Part shown: piece by piece, positions 34,816 to 48,480 of the stretch
Position numbering within the stretch: the stretch's first letter is position 1
Layout of the letters: the number at the start of each line of letters is the position of its first letter
NCBI GenBank assembly: GCA_963682055.1
Contig: OY821746.1
Location: forward strand, 6,483,992-6,547,991
Length of the DNA stretch: 64,000 bases
From: Primula veris
Taxonomy: Eukaryota; Streptophyta; Magnoliopsida; Ericales; Primulaceae
Reading direction: 5' to 3'
Notes under the pieces: generated by a model
What the model saw: only the letters and a program-made list of their open reading frames with translations
The model's database searches: none
Told to the model about the DNA's origin: nothing
Made by a program: the position numbers and the translations under genes

Positions 34816-37800
34816 TTATTTATTTAAAACCATTTCCGCTTGCAACAAACTTGAAAAATCTCTGAAGCTCCCTTTTAATTCATCATAGAACCATCTGTAA
34901 AAGAAAAAAAAACATTTACAAGGACTACAAACATGTATAACATAATACAGGAAGAGTTATGCAAAAGTTGACAAAAAGACCACTTCATCCAAAGAAAATA
35001 AAGTATAAGCCATACAAAAATCTGCAACCAACGTTACAGAGATAATTAAAACCAATACATAAAAAACAACAGTGACTCTAATCTTTATACCAATTTACCT
35101 ATACAAACAACAATAATAAGATTACTAGCAATCACTACCATGGAAATAACCCGTCAACATGTGCTAGAAATTTCTTCAATGCATGCATACTGTAAACGCA
35201 TAAATGAAAAAGTGAGGGAGGTGAGAAACTAAGAAACGCACTTGCACTGAAAAATAGGCCGTAATCCACCAATTTCCTCACTCCCCAAACGAGACCTTTT
35301 CTCGCTTTCTTGAATATGCTTTTCTGGAGGAAGAACATCGCATGGGCCTTGAATTAAACTAGCCAATACGGTACAACCATGGTTTGATTCATATACCTAT
35401 AATAAAGCAAACAAACAGCTTATATCATGTCTCAAACTTATTACATTGTATTATTTTATCAGGCCAAAAAGTAGTTTGTAACAAAAGCAATAATAACAGC
35501 TAAACTGTAAAAATTTCGGAACCTAGAAAGTGAACAACAGTTGAAACCAAGGCTAAGCCTTCATGCACCTTTCAAAGCAATAATTAATGATATGAGGAAA
35601 AATTGATTAAAGCTTATGACTATTACCTCATTGGCCTCGAGGGAACATGGATGCCCAACTGCCTCTGGTAAGTCACCTGGGAAATAGCACCGATTGACGA
35701 GAAGCCACTTTAATCTAGTCTTATTATCCTCCCACATGGTCTGCAATAAAATGGCATGGCTTATTCACGTAACCCAACAGCCAAAATTTGAAAATAAAAA
35801 AACAAATGTCCACATTAGGAACAAGTTAGACCAACAACGAAATGTTCTGATCGGAAGATGCAAACAATGCCACCAAAACTCACCAAGACCCCAAAACAAA
35901 GTACATTTAGGTTTAGAAGAGGGGAATATCACTGTTCTATCAAGTTCAAATTTTTAATGATTAGTATACAGTGTCACAATTTATACACCAATCTACTCAA
36001 AATGAAAAAAGTAGTACAACCTATCAAAAGATTCAAAACTCATAATTTTGAATCTTTTGACAATAATCCATCAAAAATTCACAAGCGCTTAAATGCCCAA
36101 TAAGTCAAAATTCATGGCATTGTACTATCTTTCTTTTGTCATAAAATTACTTCTTGGCCCACCTATTATTCACTATTTGCACCAGTGGGACTATTTTTTT
36201 GATTTTAAAAAACTACACGTTTGGTCTTTCTGGTAGAAAAAGGGGGATGAATAGGTGGGGTGAATATCGCTCTTTTTCATTTTCCATAGATTGGCTTTTA
36301 GTATACCAGCGTTATCGAACAATCAGTACACTACTAGTACTTGTGAGTTAACAAATCATCGCTGATGCCATCATTCGATTTTGTATATATTGGTGTCGTA
36401 ATAGTATGGTGTACTAATTAGTGTAAAGCATATACAGCAAACAGTCACACCTCATATTGTAGATACTTAAAGTCCATACAAACACAAGAAGACTGCAGCA
36501 ACCGACTATACATCATAATAATCCAAACGGAAAATATACACCTCAACATAAATTGTAATTACCTGAATCTTAGAAGGCACTGATTTTCTGTCACAGGGAA
36601 AAAGAGCATGGTCATTCACACAATACACACTTCCATTTATGCAACAAGAAGAATAAAATGTCTTTTCATCTGCAACTTGAGCCACGTCACCAACCCAATC
36701 AACGATATTATTGTCAGAGTTCTCAACAGACTCCAAATGTATAACTCCTTTCTCCTCTTGTTTGACATTAACACGGGTGCTAGTATCAAATGTCCCCAAA
36801 ATTTTATTAGCTAGGTGGTGGTTTTCATTACATTGCTTTGAAGGAATACCCTCATTAGAAGGAGAAATTGTCGTGTCGTTAACTTGACCATTACAAGATG
36901 GCCCACAATTCAACCCTTTTTCAACAGCCTCTGATGATCCTAAAGGAGTTTTTACTTTTAATTCTGCACCAAGCTTCTCCACATGACATTTTCCAGTCGT
37001 ACTTAGTGAAGTATGCATTGCTCTTGTATTTGGAGCTTTGGAATCAGAAGAAGAGTTAGTAGTATTTACCATGCTACTGGCAGGCAAACTTTTAACACCA
37101 TTTGCCATTAGCTTCTGCCGATTAGCCTGGTCATTCGATTTTTCTGCCTTTTTCTCTGAAAATGGAGGTAGTGCTGCTTTTGGTGCGGTTACATTTCTTG
37201 TGACACGACCATATTTAGGAGGCAAAGGCTTCCCATCAGTTATTGCCAAGCACTTGAAGCAATGCCACTCGCCTCTAGGGATCGTTTTCAAATCTTGATT
37301 ATGGAGACACTTCATATGATACCCATTCTCACAAGCATCGCATACAAGTACGTTTTCAACCTCGACAATGGCTACCTTGCACACTTGACAAGTTACAGAT
37401 TTGTTCATGTAATCTCTCGAGGGAGGGTTCCAAACAGCATGTTTCGGAAGGTGCGACTGCAAAAATTTATTAACAACTTTACTGATTTCACTGTGGGTAT
37501 TGTTGGGCAAGGAAGTTTGAACGTTCGACCTTTGCATGTCTTGGTTCATGGCAGGTTTTGTCGTTCTTTGCATGTGAACATTTACTGTGGGTGCTGTCAC
37601 ACCTTCACCCTTAATATTACCCTGAAATTTAATGTTTTGTGGCAAGACCTTGTTATGAGGTCCAGTTTTAGCTAAAGGAGAGGGTTGAGTGTTTTGGGAC
37701 CAAGCTGGTTGCGCATGACTTCCACGGAAATTTGCTGGAAATAAGTGAAATAAATTAAAACGATATTAGTATAAGAAAGTTTGGACTTATAGTATATTAG

Positions 37801-39375
37801 ACTTTGGCAGAGCCATTAAATGCGATAACTTAGCATATCAATATAGCTTCTTCAGAGATTCAATAACTAGAATAAAGGAAAAAAGTTTCGTGTACACCGA
37901 ACTTCATCTCTTATTGAAAAAAGTACATCATACTATTCAAGTTCACAAGTGTCACAAATCTAGAAATATCAGACAATTACTAGACCAGCCTACCAAGATT
38001 CACAAGATACCAATCTATGCAGAATTGACTGGTTGGCACACCAACATATCAAAATTCACGAGTCTTTAAATGATTTAATTTGAACTTTTTTGACTTATTG
38101 TCCAACTTTATGCAAATTGGGTAACTGGGTCTTAGTGCACCAACATAACTGAACTATTAGTTTAAAACAATGACTTTTAAGTTGAAGTTTTTAGCGCTTG
38201 TGAAGTATTATATTTGTTTGATTCTGTATCGGTTGGTGTACGAGTGATATGTTCCCTTTATTAGTGTGATAGACTTCAGCAAACCCGAAAAATGCCTAAA
38301 CTTGCCATATCACGATTGCATCAAAGATTCAATAACTAAAAATATCTCAAGTCCACAGTGTGGAGAATGGTAACAGCATATTGCCGTTATAACCAGCAAT
38401 TTTCAATAAACTAAATCACTCACTTGATCTCAAAACAAACTGTGATGTACTCCCAAAATAAATATATTTTGCACAGTAAACACACAAAAAAAAGATACCT
38501 TGCAATTGTGGGGTATAAGTTGAACCATTTGGTCTATGGTTCAACCTATACGGGGGTTTTTCTTTAGACAATGATGTACTGTTAGGCAATCCACTGGAAA
38601 CAATTGGCTTTTTCACTTCACTTGCGGGTAATTGATAAGGTAAAGATGTTGAATTTGCAGCTGTAGGCAAAACAGAATGCACAACTCCAGATGATACAGG
38701 CACAGACTTTGATTTATCAGAAGGAAAAATATTAGTAGTCTGTGCTCCCGCATGGCTTTCAGCTTGCATTGCAGAACGGTTGGCATTTGCTTCAGCCTTT
38801 TCAAACTAAACAGAACAAAAAAGGAAAAAAAGATCATCACATTACTTAACATAAAAAGGATATACATAAACAAAAACAAACAAACAAACAAACAAACAAA
38901 AAAGACCCCATCCATTGAAGGAAATAAGGAAACAAGGCCCCATCCATTGGTTCTAAGTTCGGAACACATATATTGAGTGTGAAAAAACAGTTTCTACTAA
39001 AAGCAATAAATCATAACTTCTGACAAGGAACCTATGAAGGAAATAAAAAGGATTAGCATGCAATAAAGTAAATAGTATAACATATAACAAGAGAAAACGA
39101 GCGAGAGCGATGGAGTAGAAGAAAACCAGAGAGAGAAAGAAAAAACCAAAATCTGTATATGAATCGATCTCAATTAAAAACTGAGTTTTCTACACTTACA
39201 GACACGTCAAATTATAGGCACGATTACACCTTATCCTAATTTGTGCCTTTCTGTTTCTAATAGTTGAAATTTTCAAAAACAACCTGTATAGTCATAATAG
39301 TTTGTATCTATTCAATTGGTTGCTGCATCACCTTCAAAAAGAAGTAACTGCCAGCTGCTTATTAAAAAGAAAATT

Positions 39376-39411
<36 letters not shown>

Positions 39412-41558
39412 ATAGCAGCAAAAATACTGATAGTATAATTAATTCAATTATGGTTCATCTTCTTCTTCCATCTTTTGGAAAATAGGTCTTAGACCTTCAT
39501 ATTCTTGCTCTTCATCGGAGTAATTATAGTAGCTACTTCAGCTCTTTTCAAAGACAGCAGCTGATAGTTAACCCATTCCACCGCTTCCGACTAGTGATAA
39601 ATATTAAAAAGCTTATCATTTGGCTAGCAAGAGTAGGTCTTCCAAACAAATTGAAATGCAATCTGTGACAACAAATACTTGACTAAAATCTTAGGCTTGT
39701 TTGATTTTAGATTTCATCACTAGTAATTCGGGATTTGAACAGGCAGTATTGTCTATGTAGGAACACTAATTATTACAGCAAAACTAAATCCATGACGGTT
39801 TTTTATACTCCCAAAACATTTCCTTTTGTTTAATTAAAAGCAAGCACATGGTTAAGTAAAAGGGCGAAAGAATAGATCGTTTTGTGCTTACTACATTGCT
39901 GTTTATAATATTCCCACAACATTTTCTTTATTTTTATTTTTATTTAAAGCAAGCATGGGGTCTTCTTTAGTAAAAGGTGAATGAATAGTTTATTTTTTTA
40001 CAAGGCTGAGTATGATATGCCCACATGTGAATCAAGTTGTAAGCAAATAAGATGCCTTAATTAAGACTAAGAAAACACATGGATTCATGGAGTAACATCT
40101 AGCTTTTTATGTCATCAAAACGAAAAATCGCAACTTCCAACCAAATACGAATAAGGAAATAAAACAAGAAAATGAGTCGAGCTAAAAACTACAACCAAAC
40201 AATATTTGAATCAACAAAGCCCTAATGTAATATAGATATCCAACTAAAATCAATTTCTAACTGTCAACAAGATACATGCATATATCCGAAAACCCCAAAT
40301 AAACTTCAAATCATATTTCTAGCACAAAAACAGTGTAATTTTGAGCAATTAAACATCAAATACACGTCCAAAAACTCATCTTCTGTTTGGTATACAAAGC
40401 AAATATCCAATTGAAGCAATGATCTAAATTCTAACAATCTACAAACCAAAAAAAAAAAAACCATGTACAAACTTCAAATCCAACCCCAATAAATAGCGTA
40501 AATTCGGCAATTCAACATCAAATACAAGTTCTATCAATCTACAATATTAAAACATACAAATGTATCCAAAACCCTGAACAAACTTCAAATCTACTCCAAT
40601 AAACAGCATAAATTCAACAATTCAAAATCAACTACAAGTATCCAATTCAGGCAATGATCTTATATTAAAAATACACACAAATATCCAAAACCCTGAATAA
40701 AATTCAAATCCTATGCCAAAACAACATAAATTCGACAATTCACATACAAGTATCCAATTGAGACAATGACCTAAGTTCTATTAATCTACAATATTAAAAA
40801 TACAAACAAATATCCAAAACCCGGAATAAACATAAAATCCTACCCGAATCAACAAGGTAAATTCAACATCAAAGATAAATATGAGACAATTACCTAAGTT
40901 CTATCAACCTACAATATTAACAATACTCAAAAATATCTAAGTTTAAGCAATCTACAATATTAAAAATACGCAAAAGTATGAACAAACTTCAAATCCTACC
41001 CCAATAAACAACGTAAATTCGACAAATTCAACATCAAACACAAGTATCCAATTGAGACAATGATCTAAGTTCTATCACTCTACAAAATTTAAAATACACA
41101 CAATTGACACGAATATCAAAACCCCCCAAACAAACTTCAAATCTCGACACAAGAACAATACAAAATAAGGCATTATATATCATAAACATTAGATACATAT
41201 AAAAAAAACTCACCTTCTGCTTAGCATAAACCACCTTCTCCCCAACCGAGAGCTTCGCCAAAGTCCTATTAAACCCTAAACCCTTCTTCTCTTGCATCCC
41301 CCCGAGCCCCAAATCCGCCATAACCGCCCCAAACTTCCCCACAGGAAAAACCTCCCTCGGCGAAAACCCTAAACAAACCTCCGCTATCTTCCCCCTCGCC
41401 TCCTCCATCATTCCCCTCTCGGTATCGGTGGGCTCCCTCTCTCCTCTCATCTCCACCATCGCCGACAGTGCCAATGTCAACTCCGCCACCCTCGCCACCT
41501 TCCTCCGTGGCCCCACCGAGTCTCCGTCGTGGGACCTCTTTGTCGGTGGTTTCTCCAT
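34816..41558 (-). CDS. PHD-finger protein with C-terminal BAH-like region
   Basis: Probably a nuclear chromatin reader; function inferred from domains. Six exons on the minus strand: 41558-41214, 38805-38499, 37734-36563, 35740-35627, 35396-35242 and 34894-34816, giving 723 aa. The N-terminus has a basic, NLS-like KRSHDGDSVGPRRKVAR followed by a helical Ala/Leu/Glu-rich domain (1-115). The middle is Ser/Thr-rich and disordered. A C4HC3 PHD finger lies at about 332-380: CQVCK, CDACENGYHMKC, GEWHCFKC. The C-terminal 160 residues (WVGDVAQVADEKTFYSSC, VNDHALFP, WLLVNRCYFPGDLPEAVG, LIQGPCDVLPPEKH, KWFYDELKGSF) resemble a BAH module with the acidic-hydrophobic order expected. I recall this arrangement in Arabidopsis proteins At3g20280/At1g50620 (RING/FYVE/PHD type). 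Intron 1 (2.4 kb) carries a minisatellite. A GA-rich leader and a possible 5' UTR intron (41740 to about 41645) lie upstream. Confidence 0.87.
39377..39408. repeat. TA microsatellite in PHD gene intron 1
   Basis: About 16 uninterrupted TA units. Confidence 0.85.
40320..41120. repeat. Degenerate minisatellite (~110-140-bp units) in PHD gene intron 1
   Basis: Units repeat the order CAAGTATCCAATTGAGACAA, TGATCTAAGTTCTATCAAT, CTACAATATTAAAAATAC, AATATCCAAAACCCTGAA, AAACTTCAAATCCTACCCC and AATAAACAACATAAATTCG. Unit starts are seen near 40400, 40530, 40636, 40747, 40870 and 41043. The last unit runs to within about 100 bases of the exon 1 donor. Confidence 0.85.
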
Positions 41559-41606
41559 GGATCGACCTGCAGAGGAGAGAGAAAGTGAAACGAAATCTCC
41601 ATTAGA

Positions 41607-41662
41607 GAGAGAGAGGGAGAGAGAGAAACCCTAGCTCTAGAGAGAGAGAGAGAGAGAGAGAT
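41607..41662. repeat. GA microsatellite in the PHD gene leader
   Basis: Two GA runs separated by AAACCCTAGCTCT (minus strand AGAGCTAGGGTTT, a telobox-like AAACCCTA motif). It lies 50-100 bases upstream of the start codon. Confidence 0.75.
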
Positions 41663-42480
41663 AGAAAAGGGAGATTGAGAGACGTTGTGAAATTATAAAT
41701 GAATTTTTATAAAAGTAAAAAAAGATTAAATTAAATACCTGTGGCGCGCGGGTAATTGAGAGAGATATGTATATAGTGTTGTATCTATTGTTTTGTATCG
41801 AATAATCAATCGGCTGAGGAGTTGGGGGCGATGTAGCGTTTGAGGAGGAGAGAGAAAGATTAATAATACACCAAAACTTATCTAACAATTTAGTCATTTA
41901 AACGTGCTCTTATTAAACTCCGGGTCCTTTTTTTTTAAATAAAATATATATAAATTCCGGGTCCATTGTTTGTTACTCCCGGTAAAATCCTAATAATTCT
42001 TTTATTTTATATTTTCCTTTTCAAATTACATTTTAATTATTTTTTCATAAGACCGTCTACACATTCTAAGAGACCCGATACAAACTCGAAAATAGAGACA
42101 TTTTTTTATTTATGTTTTTTCATATGCTAGGATTTATGAATTTTTTGTATAATATATATCTAAAAGTGTACCAAAATTTAAGGTCTAAAATAAATATAAT
42201 ATTTTTTACCTCGACAAAATTAACTCTATTGTGTGTGACTAAAGTTATTTACTACTCCAACTATATGGAAATAATTGTAAAACTTTACCCGAAAAATACT
42301 TTTCTTTCGTAAATATTTTACTACGAAACAAACAGAGCCTAAATAGTAAGTATAAAACATGTAAGCACATACTTTGATATGAAAGTTTCTGATTTTCGAA
42401 GATTCTACTAGAGGTTTGAATTGAAATTTTACAGGTTCTGTTTGCTACGCATGAAAATAAAGTTTTTTGTTTGTTTGTTT
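41663..42480. other. Promoter side of PHD gene and spacer
   Basis: TATA-like CTATATACATATC on the minus strand near 41765-41778, upstream of a possible 5' UTR intron donor (CCACAG followed by GTATTT). The rest is AT-rich. GAAACAAACAGAGCCTAA at about 42325-42342 resembles the end of a dispersed foldback repeat. Confidence 0.4.
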
Positions 42481-43035
42481 AGCCGAAAAATCAGTTCTCC
42501 ATGAAAATATTTTCCAAGAAAAAAAACTTCTTACAAAATTGGCAATAAAATATTTTCCAGATAATAGATATTTAAATAAAAAGTGATGAATGATAATAAA
42601 TGGTTAAAAATAGCTTAAATAACAAAAACTAATTTTTATAAATATCTCATTGTTAAAAGTAGTTTATAAGTCAAAGATTGAAGTAAGGTTATAAAAGTAA
42701 CTTACGAGTAACATTTGACCTAAAAGTAATACGTAACTGGTAACTAAAAGTAGGATATAATTTATAATTGATTATTAAGTTATATTCGAAAAGCGACTTA
42801 CAATTTTATTTTAAATATATATGATAATTATTCCTTGTAAAGAAAGGACTTATTATTTTACAAGAAAAAAATTAAATTAACTAAGTAAGTAATGTTAATG
42901 TGGTAATAATGAAGTATAAAAAATATATTTTAGGTAAAAGTAATTTAAGTTATAACGTATTCTCAGTAAATTGTTACTAATCAAAATTAAGAATATCTTA
43001 TATGCATGTAACTTATTACAAGTACACTAAAAGTT

Positions 43036-43095
<60 letters not shown>

Positions 43096-44881
43096 GATAT
43101 TAAAGGAAAACTTAAATTTTTTTATAAAAAATCTATAAGTTGTAATTGCAACTTATAAGTTCAAATTAACTTGATATAAGTGAAAGGTAAATTTTTTAAA
43201 ATGAAGTGCATTAAGTAACTTGTAACTATAAAGTAAACTATATGACATTAATTTATAAATAAAGATATACTACGATAAACCAACATTTCTTGACCAGTTT
43301 CATGGTCGGAAAAAAATTCCAATTTGTTTTTCCGAGTTCTGCCAAACACTCGAAATACTAGGAAATAATTTTCAAAATAAAATATTTTCCACCAAAACAA
43401 ACAGAAGAAAGTAATAAATACAATATTGCTTATAAAATATATAGTCTTTAAAATTTTGGAAAAGGTATATTTATCCCATTTAAATAATGAAGATATTTGA
43501 CCAAAAACGAAAAGAGTGGAAAAGAAGGAAGAGCATATCAACTTTTAAGTTGGTCCTCAAAATGAACTAACTTAAAAACTGCAACCAAATTAACAAGGTC
43601 TAAACATCGAGAAAGGATGAATAATTATACTAATACTTAACTATACATAATATACAAATACAGTTTTCCGTATGTCTATTTAGCCGGAAAATCAGTTCTC
43701 CATGAAAATATTTTTCAAGAAAAAATACTTCTTATAAAATTGGGAATAAAATATATTCCAGAAAATTTGATATGTAAATCAAAGTGATAAATGATAATAA
43801 ATGGTTAAAAATAGATTAAGTAAAAAAAACTAATTGTTATAAATATCTCATTGTTAAAAGCAGTTTATAAGTCAAAGGTAAGATTTAAGTAAGCTTATAA
43901 AAGTAACTTATGAGTAACATTTAACCTAAAAGTAATACGTAACTGATAATTAAAAGTAGGGCATAATTTATAATTGATTATTAAGTCATATACGAAAAGC
44001 GACTTACAATTTTTTTAAATATATATAATAATTATCTGTTGTAAAGAAATGACTTATTACTTTACAAGAAAAATAAAATAAAATTGACTGAGTAAGTAAT
44101 GTTAACGTGATAATAATTAAGTATAAAAAGTACATTTTAGGTAAAAGCAATTTGAGTTAAAACTCATTCTCAGTAAATTATTACTAATTAAAAATTAAGA
44201 ATGTTTTATGCATGTAACTTATTACCATTACATTAAAAGTTATAAAAAAAAAGGATATTAAAGGAAAACTTAAAACTTAATAATTTTTTTAAAAAAAATT
44301 ATGAGTTGTAATTGCAACTTATAAGTTAAAAATAATTTACCCTCCAAAAAAAAGTTAAAAATAACTTGGTATAAGTGATAGGTAATTTTTTTTAAATGGA
44401 GTGCATTAAGTAACTTGGAACTATAAAGTAAACTATATGACATTAATTTATGAATAAAGATATAATACGATAACTAACCAACATTTCTTTATCAGTTTCA
44501 TGGTCGGAAAAAAAATCCAAATTGTTTTTCCAAGTTCCGCCAAACACTCGGAAAACAAGGAAAAATTAAAAAAAAATCAAGGAAAAGAATTTGTAGGAAA
44601 TAATTTTTCGAAAGAAAATATTTTCCACCAAAACAAACAGAAAAAAGTATTAAATACAATACTGCTTATAAAATATATAGTCTTTGAAATTTTGGAAAAG
44701 GTAGATTTATCCCATGTGAAGAATGAGGATTTTTGAAAGAATAAAAAAGACGTGGGGAAAAGGAAGAGCATATCAACTTTTAAGTTAGTACTTAAAAGAA
44801 ACTAACTTAAAAACTGCAACGAAATTAGGAAGGTATAAAAATCGAGAAAGAATGAATAATTATACTAGTACTTAACTATAC
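42481..44881. repeat. 1.2-kb tandem duplication (two copies)
   Basis: Copies at 42481-43646 and 43682-44881 run in the same direction from AGCCG(A/G)AAAATCAGTTCTCC through AATGGTTAAAAATAG, AGTAACTTA(C/T)GAGTAACATT, CATGGTCGGAAAAAA, GAAAATATTTTCCACCA and AATAATTATACTA to CTTAACTATAC. They differ by many substitutions, several small indels and a long TA run found only in copy 1. The ends (GTTTGTTTAGCCG and CCACCAAAACAAACAG) are weakly inverted, so each unit may be an inactive foldback transposon. No convincing coding frame. Confidence 0.85.
43038..43090. repeat. TA microsatellite
   Basis: About 26 TA units in the first copy of the 1.2-kb duplication; the second copy has A-rich sequence at this point (near 44238). 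Confidence 0.85.
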
Positions 44882-46938
44882 TTATTATCAATAATCTAAA
44901 AGTGCAAGGCGGAATTTAGGCGGAAATTGATCGTTTATCACCTCATCACACCTAATTTCGTTTAATCACCATTTAATCTTGTATAATCTGTTAGGCTTAT
45001 AGGCTACGTTTACTGCTACGCGCCGTCTAATTTATGAAAGCCGGGGCAGCAATAGTTGCAGGAATTATTAATCATGTCCGTTCATCAAATCAAGTAGCCT
45101 GGAATTAATAACACCCCCAATTTGCCCTTAATTACTTTTTTTTCATAAGCTTTCTCTCTCTATACCCTACTTTAAATCACCCTTACCCATCTATATCTTA
45201 ACACAATTCGATAAAACTAAAACAATAACAAAAGTCCTAAACTGAAATTACCAACGAAAACAGATCAAATAATTAGTTTGTGACAGTAGAAGTTTGAAAT
45301 CATCCACAAATCATTAAATACAAAGAATTGAAAGATAGGTCTCTCTGGTTTCAAATTCTTTTCATTTCCCTTACTTTGAACGTTTTTCTAATCCAAATAA
45401 AATTGAGCATTTTGTTAACAAAAACTGAGAAACATGATCAAAGATTAGCTTTCGAGATTTGAGGGGTGGTTTTCAGATTTCTACATCAGGATAAAAATTT
45501 AAAATTTAACAAACCCCCCACATTATAATTACTGACCCCTTAGATAAAGTCATAAAACTTAAACTAAATTTGTCAATTGAGTTTCTACAACAAAGAAAGA
45601 GAGACCGGGGCGTGTTAGACAGGGATATACTCCGTCCGTCACTTTTTAAATGTCTTCCTTCGGTTTCGGTAAATATTAAAATATATTATTAATTGCATTT
45701 CAAAGTTACAAATATAATACTAATTTAAATTAAATAATTATTATTGTCAATTTTTAGTATGTATTTATTGCAATATTTGAAGATATTATCATTTTTTTTA
45801 TTGATAATTTAATAAAAAATATATTTATTTTGGGACAGACAAATATGAAATACTGACCACTTATTTAGGAATAGATAGACTAGGTACGTGCTTTTATTTG
45901 CTATTTGTTTGGCTATGCAATTTAATAAGACATGTGCTCAATTATCATTGGTTAGATACAAGTGGAGGGCTATGATTACTTATTTGTTTGGCTAATGCAA
46001 TTAATTGACTAGTTGACTATTAATACTAAAGGATAACAAAACGTTATAAAAGGATACCACATGCACTTTTTTTCCAAATCCTAGTTTTAAAGTCTCTAGA
46101 TTGTTCGCTCTTTCAAAATAAAGTACTTAGCTAAGATGAAACTAGATAGTATGAGAAAAGCGTTAGTTTGTTTAAAATATAGTGTAAGTACTTAATAAAG
46201 TTTATATGAATGATAAATATCCAATATATGATTTCGGTAGTTAGTATTTCAATTGAATGTTTTTTTGGGAATGTTAATCGTTAGTTAAACCCTAATAATA
46301 TTAGCCCTTTCATCTTTTATTAGAGAGAGAGAGAGAGAGAGAATTGAGAGATGGAGGAGGAGAGAAAGGATGACAAAGCGTATGGATGAATTTTACGGCC
46401 CGCTCGATAACCCTAATAATATTAGCTCTTTCATCTAGTATTTGCATTTACTGAAAGTGGACTCAACTAAAAGAGTTAACTTTTTATTTAGATTTCTTGC
46501 CAGTTTATATCATGTATTCCCTTCATGTATGTACTTATACCTGTTCTGCAAATCACTACATCTAATTTTTCATTTAAGATTGAATTTTCCAACTTACTAA
46601 ACAACTTAATTTGTATATTATATAACGTGTTTTGCATGATCTATGGCGCCCTTTCATATAATTGTCTGTTTGGTTACGCCCTCATAGAAATAAATCCTTT
46701 TTCACCATATGTAATCTTATATCTATTCTCCACAACAAAATAGACAGCTTACTGAAACAACTTTAACCTCAAACAGAGCTAAAAAATTATGGGGAAACAT
46801 AAATGTCTTGTTAAATTGTTAAGTTGTAGTAGTCTTTCTGTGTTTCTTCAACTTAAATATCTTCTTCCACAACTTAAATCATTGGCAGAGCTGTTCATCA
46901 ATTATATTTTTGACTCCTGGTTTGGTTGGCGTTTTCAG
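44882..46938. other. Gene-free spacer with a possible Stowaway-like relic
   Basis: From about 45630 (TACTCCGTCCGTCACTTTTT) to about 45890 the ends resemble CTCCGTCC-type Stowaway termini, with GGGACAGACAAATATGAAAT near the right end. A GA run at 46324-46342 precedes a short ATG frame (46351). The words CCCTAATAATATTAGC and CTTTCATCT occur twice (46290 and 46410). Confidence 0.4.
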
Positions 46939-47224
46939 GAAGGCAAATTTTACTTAGAGACATGGGGTTCGGAGGTAGTTAAGGTTAACCTTATTTGCTA
47001 AATTCACAAGTATGAGGATTCTTGTATATATGTCCTTATAATATGGGGGTTCTTAAACATTAATCTCCAGAAAAAAATAACCACTTTGAAACTATCGAGT
47101 CATTCATCGTTTCTCTTTATTTATCTTCCATCAGGAAGAGACAGAAAGACACTGGGCAAAGGTTATGCCCGAGCTTCTGCGGATATATGGCGAGGTTGAG
47201 GCCGCCAAAATCAAACATGAATAA
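46939..47224 (+). pseudogene. Two exon-like segments of an unrecognised gene
   Basis: After a TTTTCAG acceptor, 46939-46983 encodes EGKFYLETWGSEVVK and ends at a GTTAAC donor-like site. After a second acceptor (ATCAG), 47135-47224 encodes EETERHWAKVMPELLRIYG and EVEAAKIKHE, then a stop. They join in frame and look protein-like, but no upstream coding exon was found and I do not recognise the family. A further patch at 47399-47478 (NLKNWGLSMRDLADIWPHPT) ends in a stop. Most likely a gene remnant; a poorly resolved real gene is possible. Confidence 0.35.
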
Positions 47225-48324
47225 AACCCTCCTAATGCAGAGGTATCATAGATATACATACATATCTATATGTTAACAATTAGTGTTATCGTTAAAATTT
47301 GATCTTCATATCTTCAAACACCTTTTATATTTGCTCCCAAGATCCTGATGATTAGTACATGGTCAGTTTATTGCAACTATTAATACTATTTGTACAGAAT
47401 TTGAAGAATTGGGGACTGTCTATGAGAGACCTGGCAGACATATGGCCTCACCCTACTGATTCAGTTATGCACTGACTTGAAGGTATTACTTGGACTAGTA
47501 TCGTTTTTTCTTTGCATATTCAAATCAAATCCTTTTTTTTTGTTTCTCCTGATTAGCTAGTCATGTTTAACATTGGCAATTGACATGCTTGGAGTATATA
47601 TGTGTGGGGTGAATTGACATGTTTTTGTACGTAACTCTGAAGTTCTGAACCATTGAGATTGTTTGGAAATTGTGGAAAGTGAATTATGTATTGACTTTTG
47701 TTCACCGATCACTTATTGATTCTATCCAAGACTTAAACTCATGCAACGGAATTGTACTAAAACATAGTAAGTTTTAGATTTTGTTACTAAAACAATATAC
47801 TGAATACGAAAACAAAATAGTGAAATTTGATGATACTAAAACGAACTGGGACCATAGTTAGTGTTGTTAGGTTATATATTAGATCCGAGTTTATAGCGTA
47901 TAATGGGTTGAAGATAGAAGAGAAAGAGAGAATTTCTTTCTTGGTACTTTGATTTTGTTTTATTTTAGTATTTAGATTTTAGAGTCTATTCTATTGATAA
48001 GCGATCCAAATTTGAGTTTTAATTAAGGGATAATAGAAGGAAATAAGGAGAGGGAATAGTTTATTACTCATGATATAACTAGGTATAAGTAAATTTTACC
48101 TTAATTTTAGACAGTAGTTCTATGTTTTTTCGTATATTTGTGTAGTTAGGGAAGTTTTTTTTTAAGAAGATTCTTTTTTAATCCTTTAAAAAATTTGGGT
48201 TAGTTTGTTATTTATATTGTAATCCTCATAAGGTTAACATTAAAATCGATAGTTGCTAGTTTCTATCAAGTAAGATTAGATTGTTTGGTGGTATGACTTA
48301 TGAAGTTTTCTTTTTGTTTGGTAG

Positions 48325-48480
48325 ATGCCAAATCAAAGTTGGAGGCGGCATTGCAAATTAAGGGAGATGATTATGAAGCATGGTACGAGTTGGGAATGGT
48401 TTATTATTATATGATGAGGTCAGACGACTGCGTTGCTCATGTGAAAAATTATCTCAACGCGAATGCTTATTTCAGATTAG
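48325..48480 (+). pseudogene. TPR-like coding fragment
   Basis: After a GTAG acceptor the frame reads (D)AKSKLEAALQIKGDDYEAWYE and LGMVYYYMMRSDDC. The spacing of Ala, Leu, Trp-Tyr-Leu-Gly fits one tetratricopeptide repeat helix pair. No clear donor follows and no partner exons were joined. Family not identified. Confidence 0.35.

Noticed and set aside
36608..37675. Plus-strand open frames of 68-137 codons
   Set aside because: They lie opposite exon 3 of the PHD gene and are antisense shadows; no independent motif was seen.
46351..46437. Short ATG frames after a GA run (MEEERKDD..., MTKRMDEFYG...)
   Set aside because: Both stop within 25 codons, and no donor site continues them into a recognised protein.
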